This document shows positions 56,297-64,000 of a stretch of 64,000 nucleotides of DNA, one piece after another; position 1 is the stretch's first letter, and the number at the start of each line of letters is the position of its first letter. The notes under the pieces were generated by a model that ran no database searches, was not told the origin of the DNA, and saw only the letters and a list, made by a program, of their open reading frames with translations. The DNA is from an uncultured Pelagibacteraceae bacterium. Its GTDB lineage: Bacteria > Pseudomonadota > Alphaproteobacteria > Pelagibacterales > Pelagibacteraceae. The translations under genes were made by a program, and so were the position numbers. The stretch spans positions 62,001 through 126,000 of the forward strand of contig CACJWS010000002.1 of assembly GCA_902596975.1 (NCBI GenBank). Reading direction: 5' to 3'.

Positions 56297-57722
56297 ATGA
56301 GTCAAGTAGAATTAAACATTGGTCCAAAAATAAAAGCTTTTAGAAGACAGCTAGGTATGCAGGCAAACAAACTAGCCTCACAACTTAACATTTCACCAAG
56401 TTATTTAGCTTTAATCGAGGGTGGTAAAAGAAAAATTGACGGGGAATTACTTTTAAAAATTTGTGAGGAGTTAAGCATCAACATTAGCGATCTAACAAAT
56501 AAATCAGATATCAATATGGTCAACACAATTTCAGAGTTGCTTGATGATCAACTTTTTGAAGATTTGGATATAGTTGGTCCAGAAGTTAAAGATCTAGCAA
56601 ATAGTAATCCTAAAATTGGTAAAGCTCTAATAAGATTAGGAGACATTTTGAAAAAAAAAGATCATGAATTGGTTAACAAAATTGAAAAACTTTCAGGAAA
56701 AATTGTTGATAATAGAAAAAACTCATTTCCTGGAGAAGTAATTTCAGATTTTTTGCAAGAAAATAGAAATTTTTTTCCAAAACTAGAGGAATTTGCAAAT
56801 CAAATCTTTGAACAAATAAAACAAAATAATAGAACAAGATATATTGCTTTATGTGATTATTTAAAATCAGAGTATAAAATTGAAGTACAAGATATAATTC
56901 CTGAGGAAGGAAAACCTTTTTCAAAAATTTATGATAACAAAAATAGAAAGTTGCTATTGTCTGATTATTTGTCTTTGGAAACAAAGAAATTACATGCTGC
57001 AGCTCAAATTGCACAAGAAGGGGCTAGTGACATAATAAATTCTTATCTTGATACTTTTAATTATCCAAATGAAGAGTCGAAAAAATTAACAAAAGTTGCT
57101 TTATTAAATTATTGCGGAGCAGCAATTTTAATGCCCTACAAATTATTTCATTATGAATGTAAAAAACTTAAATATGATTTAGAGTTATTGCAAAATACTT
57201 TTGCAACTTCGTTCGAACAAGTCACACATAGAGTAACATGTTTGAATGATCCAAAATTACCTGGGGTTCCATTTCATTTTTTGAGAGTTGATGTAGCTGG
57301 TAATATTTCAAAAAGATTTTCATTGTCAGGTATAGAAATACCACGTTATGGTGGTGCTTGTCCTCGATGGAATGTATATTCAGCTTTTTCTAGACCTGGT
57401 GTTATACAGGCTGCAGTAAGTAAAATGACTAATGGTGAAAAGTATGTATGTATAGCAAGAACTGTTGAAAAAGGTATAGGAAGATATGGACAAAAAAAAA
57501 AGTATGTTATCTATTGGACTTGGATGTGAAGCCAAATATGCAAGAGATTTTGTTTATACGGAAAACTTAGATTTGAATGATAAAAAATCAGAGATACCTG
57601 TAGGGGTTTCATGTAGAACTTGTGATAGACTAGATTGTTCTCAAAGAGCTTTTCCACCATTGCATAAAAAATTTGATGTAGACATTAATTCTAGAGGAGT
57701 ATCTGTATATGTCAGTGATTAA
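56297..57722 (+). CDS. ScfR/RamB-type regulator, frame broken at an A10 run
   Basis: Residues 1-65 form an XRE helix-turn-helix (FRRQLGMQANKLASQLNISP), followed by a central IrrE-like region without an HExxH motif and a C-terminal DUF2083-type domain. The first frame ends at 57529 (411 codons with stop). The missing C-terminus continues in the +1 frame, with GLGCEAKYARDF and CRTCDRLDCSQRAFPPLHK, the cysteine motif conserved in this family. The switch falls on A10 at 57492-57501; nine A would join both parts into about 474 residues, the size of RamB. It is either a sequencing error, slippage or a young mutation. It likely controls aceA, which faces it. Confidence 0.8.
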
Positions 57723-58257
57723 AAAATATGTAAGTTTTATAATTATATTTTTATTTGTAAGTACAAACAATGTGTATTCAGACAATTTAAATATATTGTT
57801 TAAAGAATTGCTTAATGCAAGAAATTTACAACAAGCAGAAAAGCTAGAGGATCAAATTTGGAATAAATGGACAAGACACCCGAACAATGATTATCTGACG
57901 AACAAATTAGAGAACGGAACTTATTCCATGTACCATCAGCAGTATAGAATGGCATTAAAACTATTTACAGATGTGATTAATGAGGACCCAAAATGGGCGG
58001 AGGGTTGGAATAAGAGAGCAACATTACTATTTATATTGGGTGATTATGAGAAATCGTTAGATGATATTGAAAAAGTTTTAGATCTAGAGCCAAGACATTT
58101 TGGAGCATTATCAGGACGAGCGCAAATATACTTAAGCTTAAAGGAATATGAAAAAGCAGTTGATGACTTGAGAAAAGCAAAATCTATTTATCCATTAATC
58201 AAAAGTGGAGAAAATATAAAGTTAATAGAAAAAATTATCAAAGACCAACAAATTTAG
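57709..58257 (+). CDS. Secreted TPR protein
   Basis: This 182-residue protein has a signal peptide (about residues 1-24, ending NNVYS) and at least three tetratricopeptide units: MALKLFTDVINEDPKWAEGWN, KRATLLFILGDYEKSLDDIEK and the following LDLEPRHFGALSGRAQIY. TPR domains mediate protein contacts; this one would act in the periplasm. It overlaps the end of the regulator gene by 14 bases, so it may be co-transcribed with it. The partner is unknown. Confidence 0.82.
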   Translation: MSVIKKYVSFIIIFLFVSTNNVYSDNLNILFKELLNARNLQQAEKLEDQIWNKWTRHPNNDYLTNKLENGTYSMYHQQYRMALKLFTDVINEDPKWAEGWNKRATLLFILGDYEKSLDDIEKVLDLEPRHFGALSGRAQIYLSLKEYEKAVDDLRKAKSIYPLIKSGENIKLIEKIIKDQQI

Positions 58258-59433
58258 TTGTTCTTAGATCTTTTTTTTGCAATCAGCTGGGTTAATGAAT
58301 CTACCATTAAATCTGAGGCTTTAAAAATTTCACTTGGTTTAAATTCATGTGAAATATTTTTTTCTTCATTTGTTTTATCTTCAATGACTATACCTTCATC
58401 TGGAGAATTATTTTTAATATAAATTAGTATTAACCACTCATCATCAATTGTCTCATCCCATTTTATAAATATCTCTCCGGTTTCGAATCTTCTGTCTATG
58501 CATCTCAAGATAGACATATGTTTAGTTATATATCTTTTATTAAGTTGAAAAACTAAACTATTCGCACTTCTGTAAAAGCTTTCAAGTGCAAACTCAATTT
58601 TTTGCCTAGCTAAAGTATACTCCCTTTCTCTTTGAAGTAATTTTGCTCTATCGTCTCCTTCTTGTGTTTCTACGCCTAACGCTTCAACTCGTTCTCTTAT
58701 TTTCTGATCTCTTATTTGTTGATATTTTAATTTTAGTTTTTCGATACGCTCTTGTAATCCTGAATAATCCTCTCTCTTTTCTCTTAAGGCTAATTTTTCT
58801 AGTTGTTCTAATTCTTTTACCTCTCTTATTCTAAACTTTTCTATTTGCTTTTCTAATTTTAATTCTTGTAAAAATTTCTTTTGTCTCTCCGCCTGCTCTT
58901 TTCTTAGTATAGCCTGTTCTTTTCTTAAGAATAATTTTATATCTTTTGCTCTTTCTCTTTCTAATTTTTGTTCTTGTTTTAACTGGATTTCTTTTTCTTT
59001 TAAAAAAGCTAACTCATCTGCTTTCTTCTGTTTTTCAATTTCGATTTTTTCCTTTTCTGCTTGCTCAATTTTCTCAAGTTTAATTTGCCTTTTTTCCTCA
59101 GCTCTTATTTCTTTAAAACGAATTAATCTAAATTCTATACTTTGAAAAAATTTTTGTATTAATTTATCAATTGCTAATAAATTAAAACTAAATTTAAAAG
59201 AAAACTTATTTTTTAAATCTTCCTCAAGTCTGACCGTTCTTGAAATAATACCCTTTTCAGTACTTGTCTTTAACTTAACTTTTTTTATTTTTTTTCTTCG
59301 ATTTAATCTTTTTGTTATTTTTTTTTTTAATTTTGGTCTTTTTTTCTTTATTTTTGACTTGGATTTATTTTTTGATTTTTTAACCTTTGTTTTTAAATTT
59401 TTTTTTTTAGGTTTTTTTTTCTTTTTTTTTCAT
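58254..59433 (-). CDS. Lys-rich coiled-coil protein, frame broken after the start
   Basis: A reading frame stays open from 59429 to 58254 (391 codons plus stop). It encodes a very basic N-terminus (poly-Lys with KPK and KRPKLKKK), a long Glu/Lys/Gln/Arg helix (about 90-260, such as RKEQAILRKEQAERQKK), and a compact C-terminal domain with RRFETGEIFIKWDET and DDEWLILIYIKNN. It has no in-frame Met before MSILRC at 58517. The only good ATG (59433-59431) is followed by A9-G-A9 and is out of frame by one base; loss of one A would join it. Annotation as a short 87-residue gene would miss three quarters of it. Function unknown; it converges on the TPR gene. Confidence 0.7.
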
Positions 59434-59463
59434 TTAAGAAATACAGCTTTATCAGCTAATTTT

Positions 59464-60651
59464 TTAATAAATATAGTCTCTAGTATTAGGAACAGATCTA
59501 ATATCTTTAGTTAGCTGAAGTTGAAATACAACTTGATCTCCCCATTTAAAAGCCATTTCACAACTTGTAAGATAAAATTCCCACATCCTTAAAAATTTTT
59601 CATCAAACATTTCTAAAACTTGATCTTTTTTTGATAGAAATCTTTCTTTCCAATTTCTTAATGTGTGAGCATAGTGCATCCTTAAAATCTCTATATCTGT
59701 AGCTATAAGTCCAGAATCCTCTATTGGCCTTGCTATTTCGCTTAAACTAGGGGTATATCCACCAGGAAATATATATTTTGTTATCCAGGGCTGAGGGTCT
59801 CTAGGTGGTAGATTTGATCCAATTGTGTGTATCAAAGCTACTCCATCCTTTTTTAACATTTGAGACACTCTATTAAAATAGGTTTGATAGAATTTTTTTC
59901 CAACATGCTCAAACATTCCAACACTAACTATCCTATCAAATTTTTCATTCAATTGTCTGTAATCCATTAATTTAAATTCAACTTGATTATCTAAATTTAA
60001 TTCTTTGGCTTTTTCTTGGCTATATTTTAATTGATTTTCTGAAAGTGTAATTCCGGTAACTGAAGCTTTTGTTTTTTTTGCAATGTCAATTGCAAGTGTT
60101 CCCCAACCAGATCCAATATCTAAAACTTTTTGGTTAGGTTGTATGTGAAGTTTTTTAATTATGTGATCAATTTTATTTTCTTGAGCAGTTTCCAAGGTAT
60201 CATTCTCATTTTTGAAGTATGCACATGAATATTGTCTTTTTTTATCAAGAAATAAATCGTATAATTTTTCTGAAATATCATAATGGTGTGCAACATTTTG
60301 TTTAGATTTAAGAATTTTATTAAAACTTGTTAAATATTTTAAAGTTCCCTTTATTTTATTTAATGTCTTTCCATAAATATTAATATCTGCTCTTCCAATA
60401 TTTTTAAAAGCTATATCAAGAAATTCCGTCAAGGTTCCATTTTTTAATCTTAAAGAGCCATTGGTATATGCTTCACCAAAATATAAATCAGGATGGAAAA
60501 GTAATTTTTTATGCAAACTTTTGTCTAACAATTGTAATTCTATAGGAATTTCTTTCAAAGGCTTTCCTATAACATATCTGTTAGAATTATAATCTATTAA
60601 GATAAAACCATCTTCTTTGAACAAATCATTTAAAAAATTTATAAGTTTCAT
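59464..60651 (-). CDS. cfa: Cyclopropane-fatty-acyl-phospholipid synthase family
   Basis: Cfa adds a methylene group from SAM to unsaturated phospholipid acyl chains. The 395-residue protein has an N-terminal lipid-binding domain, the catalytic-region YSCAYFKNENDTLETAQ near residue 140, the SAM motif KVLDIGSGWGTLAIDIAKKT near 174 and VGMFEHVGKKFYQTYF near 246. These are typical of true Cfa, although methyltransferases with other lipid targets share the fold. It shares one base with the upstream DapA-family gene. Confidence 0.9.
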   Translation of the reverse strand: MKLINFLNDLFKEDGFILIDYNSNRYVIGKPLKEIPIELQLLDKSLHKKLLFHPDLYFGEAYTNGSLRLKNGTLTEFLDIAFKNIGRADINIYGKTLNKIKGTLKYLTSFNKILKSKQNVAHHYDISEKLYDLFLDKKRQYSCAYFKNENDTLETAQENKIDHIIKKLHIQPNQKVLDIGSGWGTLAIDIAKKTKASVTGITLSENQLKYSQEKAKELNLDNQVEFKLMDYRQLNEKFDRIVSVGMFEHVGKKFYQTYFNRVSQMLKKDGVALIHTIGSNLPPRDPQPWITKYIFPGGYTPSLSEIARPIEDSGLIATDIEILRMHYAHTLRNWKERFLSKKDQVLEMFDEKFLRMWEFYLTSCEMAFKWGDQVVFQLQLTKDIRSVPNTRDYIY

Positions 60652-61529
60652 TATGCTGCTTTTAAGTGCTTAAAGTCAAAATCAAGTTTTTGAAGTTCTG
60701 CAAAAAATATTTTTTTTTCGTTTTCATTTAACAGTTTCAATGGTGGAGTTAAATTCTGGTAGTCATGGTCAATTTGTGCCATGAAAGTATGTAAACCTGA
60801 AATCAAATTAAATTTATCGAAAATACTTCTTACTAAACATAACTTTTCGTTAGAAGATTGATCTGAGCCATTTTGAAATTTATCGTAAACATCTCTTGCT
60901 AAAATTGAAGTAACATTTGTTGTTGCTGTAATTATTCCAGAACAACCTAATTCTAATCCTTTTAATAATTTTGACTCTGAACCAGGCATAACTGAAAAAT
61001 TATCAATTTTCAAATTTTCATACAAATTATAAGAACTGTCTTTTACTCCAACAATTTGACTTGGAAATTTTTTTACTAACTCCTCAACACAATCAATACT
61101 AAATTTATATCCTGAGAGTTTTTCGAAATTATATAAAATTATTTTACATTCATTAATTTCATCTATTATTCTTGAGTAAAAATTAATCACATCGTCATCG
61201 CTATACTTATAATAGGCAGGAGGCATAATTAAAAATTTATTAAACCCATTTGATTTGGCTATTTTTATCAAATTAATATTGTCAACTAGCGAATTAAGAC
61301 CAGTTCCAATTATAAATTTATCCCTATAATTACTTTTTGGTAACAAATTGATTAATTGAATTTTTTCCGAAAGAGATATGAGTTGTGATTGTCCAGTACT
61401 TCCAAAAAAAACTACTCCATGGCAACCTTTGTCGATTAAGTTTTCTGCATATTTAATCGTTTTTTCAGTATTTAAAGCCAGATTTTTATCTAATACTGAC
61501 AATGTAGCTGCATATATTCCATTAATCAT
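60651..61529 (-). CDS. DapA-family class I aldolase, substrate unknown
   Basis: This 292-residue TIM-barrel protein belongs to the dihydrodipicolinate synthase/N-acetylneuraminate lyase family. The Schiff-base lysine in IVGVKDSSYN near residue 158 and the tyrosine in IILYNFEKLSG near 130 are present. The family's early GTTGE is GSTGQS here, and the usual YNVPxRTG segment reads YNFEKLSG, losing the arginine that binds the second carboxylate in true DapA. It is therefore probably not the lysine-pathway enzyme. It overlaps cfa by one base. Confidence 0.85.
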   Translation of the reverse strand: MINGIYAATLSVLDKNLALNTEKTIKYAENLIDKGCHGVVFFGSTGQSQLISLSEKIQLINLLPKSNYRDKFIIGTGLNSLVDNINLIKIAKSNGFNKFLIMPPAYYKYSDDDVINFYSRIIDEINECKIILYNFEKLSGYKFSIDCVEELVKKFPSQIVGVKDSSYNLYENLKIDNFSVMPGSESKLLKGLELGCSGIITATTNVTSILARDVYDKFQNGSDQSSNEKLCLVRSIFDKFNLISGLHTFMAQIDHDYQNLTPPLKLLNENEKKIFFAELQKLDFDFKHLKAA

Positions 61530-61602
61530 AACTTAATTATATGAGTATATTTATAGAATAGATTTAAGAAAAAAATAATAAAAAAATATATTCTAAATAC
61601 TT

Positions 61603-62538
61603 ATGAAAGTTTGTGTTTATCTTAGCTATATTGGTCTTGGAGCAAATTTGTTACATCTAAGTTATGTTCATCAATTATCTGAAAAGTTTGGACCTATAAC
61701 AATTTTTACATTATGCAAGAATTTGTCGGATGCATTGGAGGATGATCCTAAAATTAAAGAAGTCATAGTAATAGATAAAAAATATAATAAATTTAAAAAT
61801 ATATTAAGTTTTTCATCGGAATTAAAAAAATACAATTTTGATAAAATATTTATTTATTATCCAAGTCCTAGAATATTTGTTGCATGTAAGTTGGCTGGAA
61901 TAAAAGATATTTATCACTATCCTTTATTTAAAAAGAAAAATCTTCATTTAATCAACACAGCAAAAAAATTCACTGCTAGCGTATTAAATATGGAGAAATG
62001 TCAAACTTATACAAAAATTCATATAAATGAAAATAAACTTAAAGGTGTCTCAAATTATTTTGATAAGTCAAAATTTAATATTGTAATAGGTGCTGGATCT
62101 TCAGGTCCAACAACAAAATGGGGTACTGATAATTACTCAAATCTAATAAATGAGTTGAATAAACTAAATAAATTTAATTTTTTTATTTTGTGTGGTCCTA
62201 ATGAAAAATTAATTGCTCAAGAAATAATTGATAAGGTTGAAAGAGACAATGTTACAGATCTTAGTGACAAAAATATCTCAGAGGTAATTCCTTTCATAGC
62301 ATCTTCAGATATGTATGTGGGGAATGATTCATTTGGTTCACATATTTCATCACAATCTGGCAAACCAAGCTTAGTAATTTTATTAGATACTCCAAAGGCA
62401 TATACAGATTATACTCCTAATCATATTAGAATTATTCCTGAAGGTTATGATATTAATAATATTACACATGGAAGTGAAATTGATCCGAATTTAATTAAGG
62501 TCGAACAAGTATACAAATCAATATTAAGTTATACTTAA
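61603..62538 (+). CDS. Glycosyltransferase family 9 (heptosyltransferase-like)
   Basis: This 311-residue protein has the two-domain GT-B pattern of family 9: an early SYIGLGANLLHLSYVHQLSE, the central GAGSSGPTTKWGTDNYSNLI near residue 165 (the ADP-sugar region, normally with a similar GxxxxxKxW), and SDMYVGNDSFGSHISSQSGKP near 237 (the usual DTGxxH reads DSFGSH). Family members add heptose or related sugars to LPS core; the sugar here is unknown. It is divergent from the aldolase gene (73 bases). Confidence 0.85.
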   Translation: MKVCVYLSYIGLGANLLHLSYVHQLSEKFGPITIFTLCKNLSDALEDDPKIKEVIVIDKKYNKFKNILSFSSELKKYNFDKIFIYYPSPRIFVACKLAGIKDIYHYPLFKKKNLHLINTAKKFTASVLNMEKCQTYTKIHINENKLKGVSNYFDKSKFNIVIGAGSSGPTTKWGTDNYSNLINELNKLNKFNFFILCGPNEKLIAQEIIDKVERDNVTDLSDKNISEVIPFIASSDMYVGNDSFGSHISSQSGKPSLVILLDTPKAYTDYTPNHIRIIPEGYDINNITHGSEIDPNLIKVEQVYKSILSYT

Positions 62539-63044
62539 ACAACCGATTTTAAGACTGTGTCTTTGGCTTGGTTCACTAAAGTAGCAATATTATTCAATTC
62601 CGGACTTCTATCTGGATGAATTTTTTTCATAATTTTTTTATAAGAATTCATCACTTCATCTTTTGTATATTTTTTTTTGGGATCTAAATTTAAAATTCTA
62701 TATGCCTCATCCAAACTCATATTCTGAGATGACATATTTTGATTAAATTGATTAAAATTAAATCTGCCAGAATTTTTTAGAACTCTAAAAAGCCCCCATA
62801 ATCTAAATAGCTGAAATAAAGAAATGCCAGCTTTTGTTTTAATTAAAGGCAAAATAGCCAACATAAATGGTAAGGAAAATATATATCTTCCTGCATATGC
62901 CATTATTACCGCTAACAATATTGAAGAAATTATAATAAATGTTCTTACAAATTTTGATATTTTTTTTGTTGAGGTTTTGGCAAACCAATTGAGTAAAATA
63001 TAAAGAATTATAAAGATTATTAGTATTGAAAAAAAAATATTCAT
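62535..63044 (-). CDS. Membrane-anchored J-domain protein
   Basis: This 169-residue protein has hydrophobic N-terminal helices (about 1-20, 33-50 and 55-68) and a C-terminal J-like domain with MSLDEAYRILNLDPKKKYTKDE and the HPD motif in KIHPDRSPELN near residue 144. It resembles Tim14/Pam18-like and DjlC-type DnaK partners tethered to the inner membrane. It is convergent with the glycosyltransferase gene (four-base overlap) and divergent from the next gene, with 17 bases between. Confidence 0.85.
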   Translation of the reverse strand: MNIFFSILIIFIILYILLNWFAKTSTKKISKFVRTFIIISSILLAVIMAYAGRYIFSLPFMLAILPLIKTKAGISLFQLFRLWGLFRVLKNSGRFNFNQFNQNMSSQNMSLDEAYRILNLDPKKKYTKDEVMNSYKKIMKKIHPDRSPELNNIATLVNQAKDTVLKSVV

Positions 63045-63061
63045 AAATTAATTAAATTTAA

Positions 63062-64000
63062 ATGAAAATACCACAGCTTAAAAAAAAACCAGAATTAAAA
63101 TCTTGTCACAATGTAACCTGGGAAGACGATTATAGTTGGATACATCAGGAAAATATACTTGAAGTATTGAAAGATAGTTCAAAATTATTACCAGAGGTGA
63201 GAAAATATCTTGAAGATGAAAATGATTATTTCAGTTATCAAATGTCAGATACAAAAGAAATTCAAAAAGTTTTATTCGACGAGATTAAAGGAAGAATTAA
63301 ACTTGATGATGAGTCTCTTCCGTTTAAGGATGTAAGATATAGTTACTGGACAAAAACAACAACTAGAGGAAATTATTCTATAAAGTTAAGAAAAAAAATT
63401 GACTCTGATGAAGTAGAGGAAATTTGGAATGGCGATTTAGAAAAAGAAAAGCTTAAAACAGAATATTTTGGGCTTGGAGACTTGGAAGTTAGCTATAATG
63501 ATAAATTACTAGCTTATTCATTAGATTTAAAAGGATCTGAATATTATACCATACATATAAGAGATATTAAAAGTCGAGAGCAAGTTGGTGGAAAGATTGA
63601 AAATACTAGTGGCGGAATAACATTTAGCTTAGATGACAAATATATTTTTTACTCAAAGCTTGATGACAATCACAGACCAAGAGAAATTTACAGGCACGAA
63701 ATTGGAGCTCCTACTAGTAAAGATATTCTTATATTTAAAGAAGAAAGTGAAGCATTTACTGTAGGGATAGGACTTAGCTCTGATGAAAAGTATTTTTTTA
63801 TTACGTCATCTGATCATAATACGTCCGAACAGTATTATTTTAAAGCAGATGAAATAATTCCAAAACCGAAACTAATTGATAAAAGAAAAAGAGGGATAAT
63901 ATATTCAGTTAATTCATGGAATGGGAATTTCTATAAACATACAAATGAGGATGCGGAAGATTTTAAAATTGAAAAAACAACTGATTTAGAAAAAAAAAAC
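63062..64000 (+). CDS. Prolyl oligopeptidase family (oligopeptidase B-like), partial
   Basis: The start of a serine peptidase of the S9 family; 313 codons are visible before the window ends, with the frame still open. The N-terminal segment has WEDDYSWIHQENILEVLKD (the DPYxWL region of this family), LEDENDYFSYQM, and the beta-propeller with VRYSYWTKTTTRGNYS and YFGLGDLEVSYNDKLLAYSLD. The catalytic Ser-Asp-His domain lies beyond the window. Oligopeptidase B cleaves after basic residues; that specificity cannot be checked here. Confidence 0.88.
   Translation, partial: MKIPQLKKKPELKSCHNVTWEDDYSWIHQENILEVLKDSSKLLPEVRKYLEDENDYFSYQMSDTKEIQKVLFDEIKGRIKLDDESLPFKDVRYSYWTKTTTRGNYSIKLRKKIDSDEVEEIWNGDLEKEKLKTEYFGLGDLEVSYNDKLLAYSLDLKGSEYYTIHIRDIKSREQVGGKIENTSGGITFSLDDKYIFYSKLDDNHRPREIYRHEIGAPTSKDILIFKEESEAFTVGIGLSSDEKYFFITSSDHNTSEQYYFKADEIIPKPKLIDKRKRGIIYSVNSWNGNFYKHTNEDAEDFKIEKTTDLEKKN

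Noticed and set aside
58643-58834. Plus-strand open frame rich in Leu/Val opposite the coiled-coil region
   Set aside because: It is the complement of the Glu/Lys/Arg helix in the minus-strand frame, which is open for nearly 1.2 kb.

Overview
The window is very AT-rich, almost entirely coding, and full of genes that overlap by 1-14 bases. The longest non-coding gap I find is about 180 bases. Gene content and order point to an alphaproteobacterium with a streamlined genome, most likely SAR11 (Pelagibacterales). The main pointers are the ctaC-ctaD-ctaB-ctaG-ctaE-surf1-thrC oxidase operon, a split ATP synthase locus carrying atpI-B-E-F'-F, the mutY-DUF721-dsbA-smc order, and a crtI-crtB-crtY-blh retinal operon. 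No rRNA, tRNA, insertion sequence, phage gene or CRISPR array is visible.

Layout. 1-8.1 kb: an FAD monooxygenase and mutY face a DciA-like gene, a DsbA-like gene, an unusually short SMC and the F0 part of ATP synthase. 8.1-14.7 kb: a retinal operon continues into ispH, thrB and rnhA. 14.7-15.5 kb: a type IV pilin-like gene lies between two copies of a small hairpin element and two ACGT-containing repeats. 15.5-23.7 kb (minus strand): peroxiredoxin, threonine synthase and the cytochrome c oxidase operon, including a 41-residue membrane protein, then rsmE. 23.7-32.4 kb: small metabolic genes, ubiA, and a lipid A/Kdo block (msbA-waaA-lpxK-acyltransferase). 32.4-44.8 kb: purD, rsmD, pgi, lspA, ileS, ribF, groESL and typA. 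44.8-54.7 kb: mostly envelope proteins of unknown role, including a 1081-residue protein with Lys/Glu-rich repeats, plus tldD/pmbA. 54.7-59.4 kb: isocitrate lyase and its probable regulator face each other across an operator-rich gap, followed by a TPR protein and a coiled-coil protein. 59.4-64 kb: cyclopropane fatty acid synthase, a DapA-family aldolase, a family 9 glycosyltransferase, a J-domain protein and the start of a prolyl oligopeptidase-like gene.

Functionally, the window combines energy conservation (terminal oxidase, ATP synthase, retinal for a rhodopsin encoded elsewhere), the glyoxylate bypass under a probable ScfR/RamB-type regulator, and envelope synthesis. The points most worth a second look are: an SMC that appears to lack its hinge; the aceA/regulator gap with four perfect and two near-perfect TTTACAAA-type boxes; two nearby genes (the regulator and a coiled-coil protein) that are each open only if one base is removed from a poly-A run; the repeat-flanked pilin gene; and two small genes easily missed by annotation, one in the oxidase operon and one ahead of aceA.
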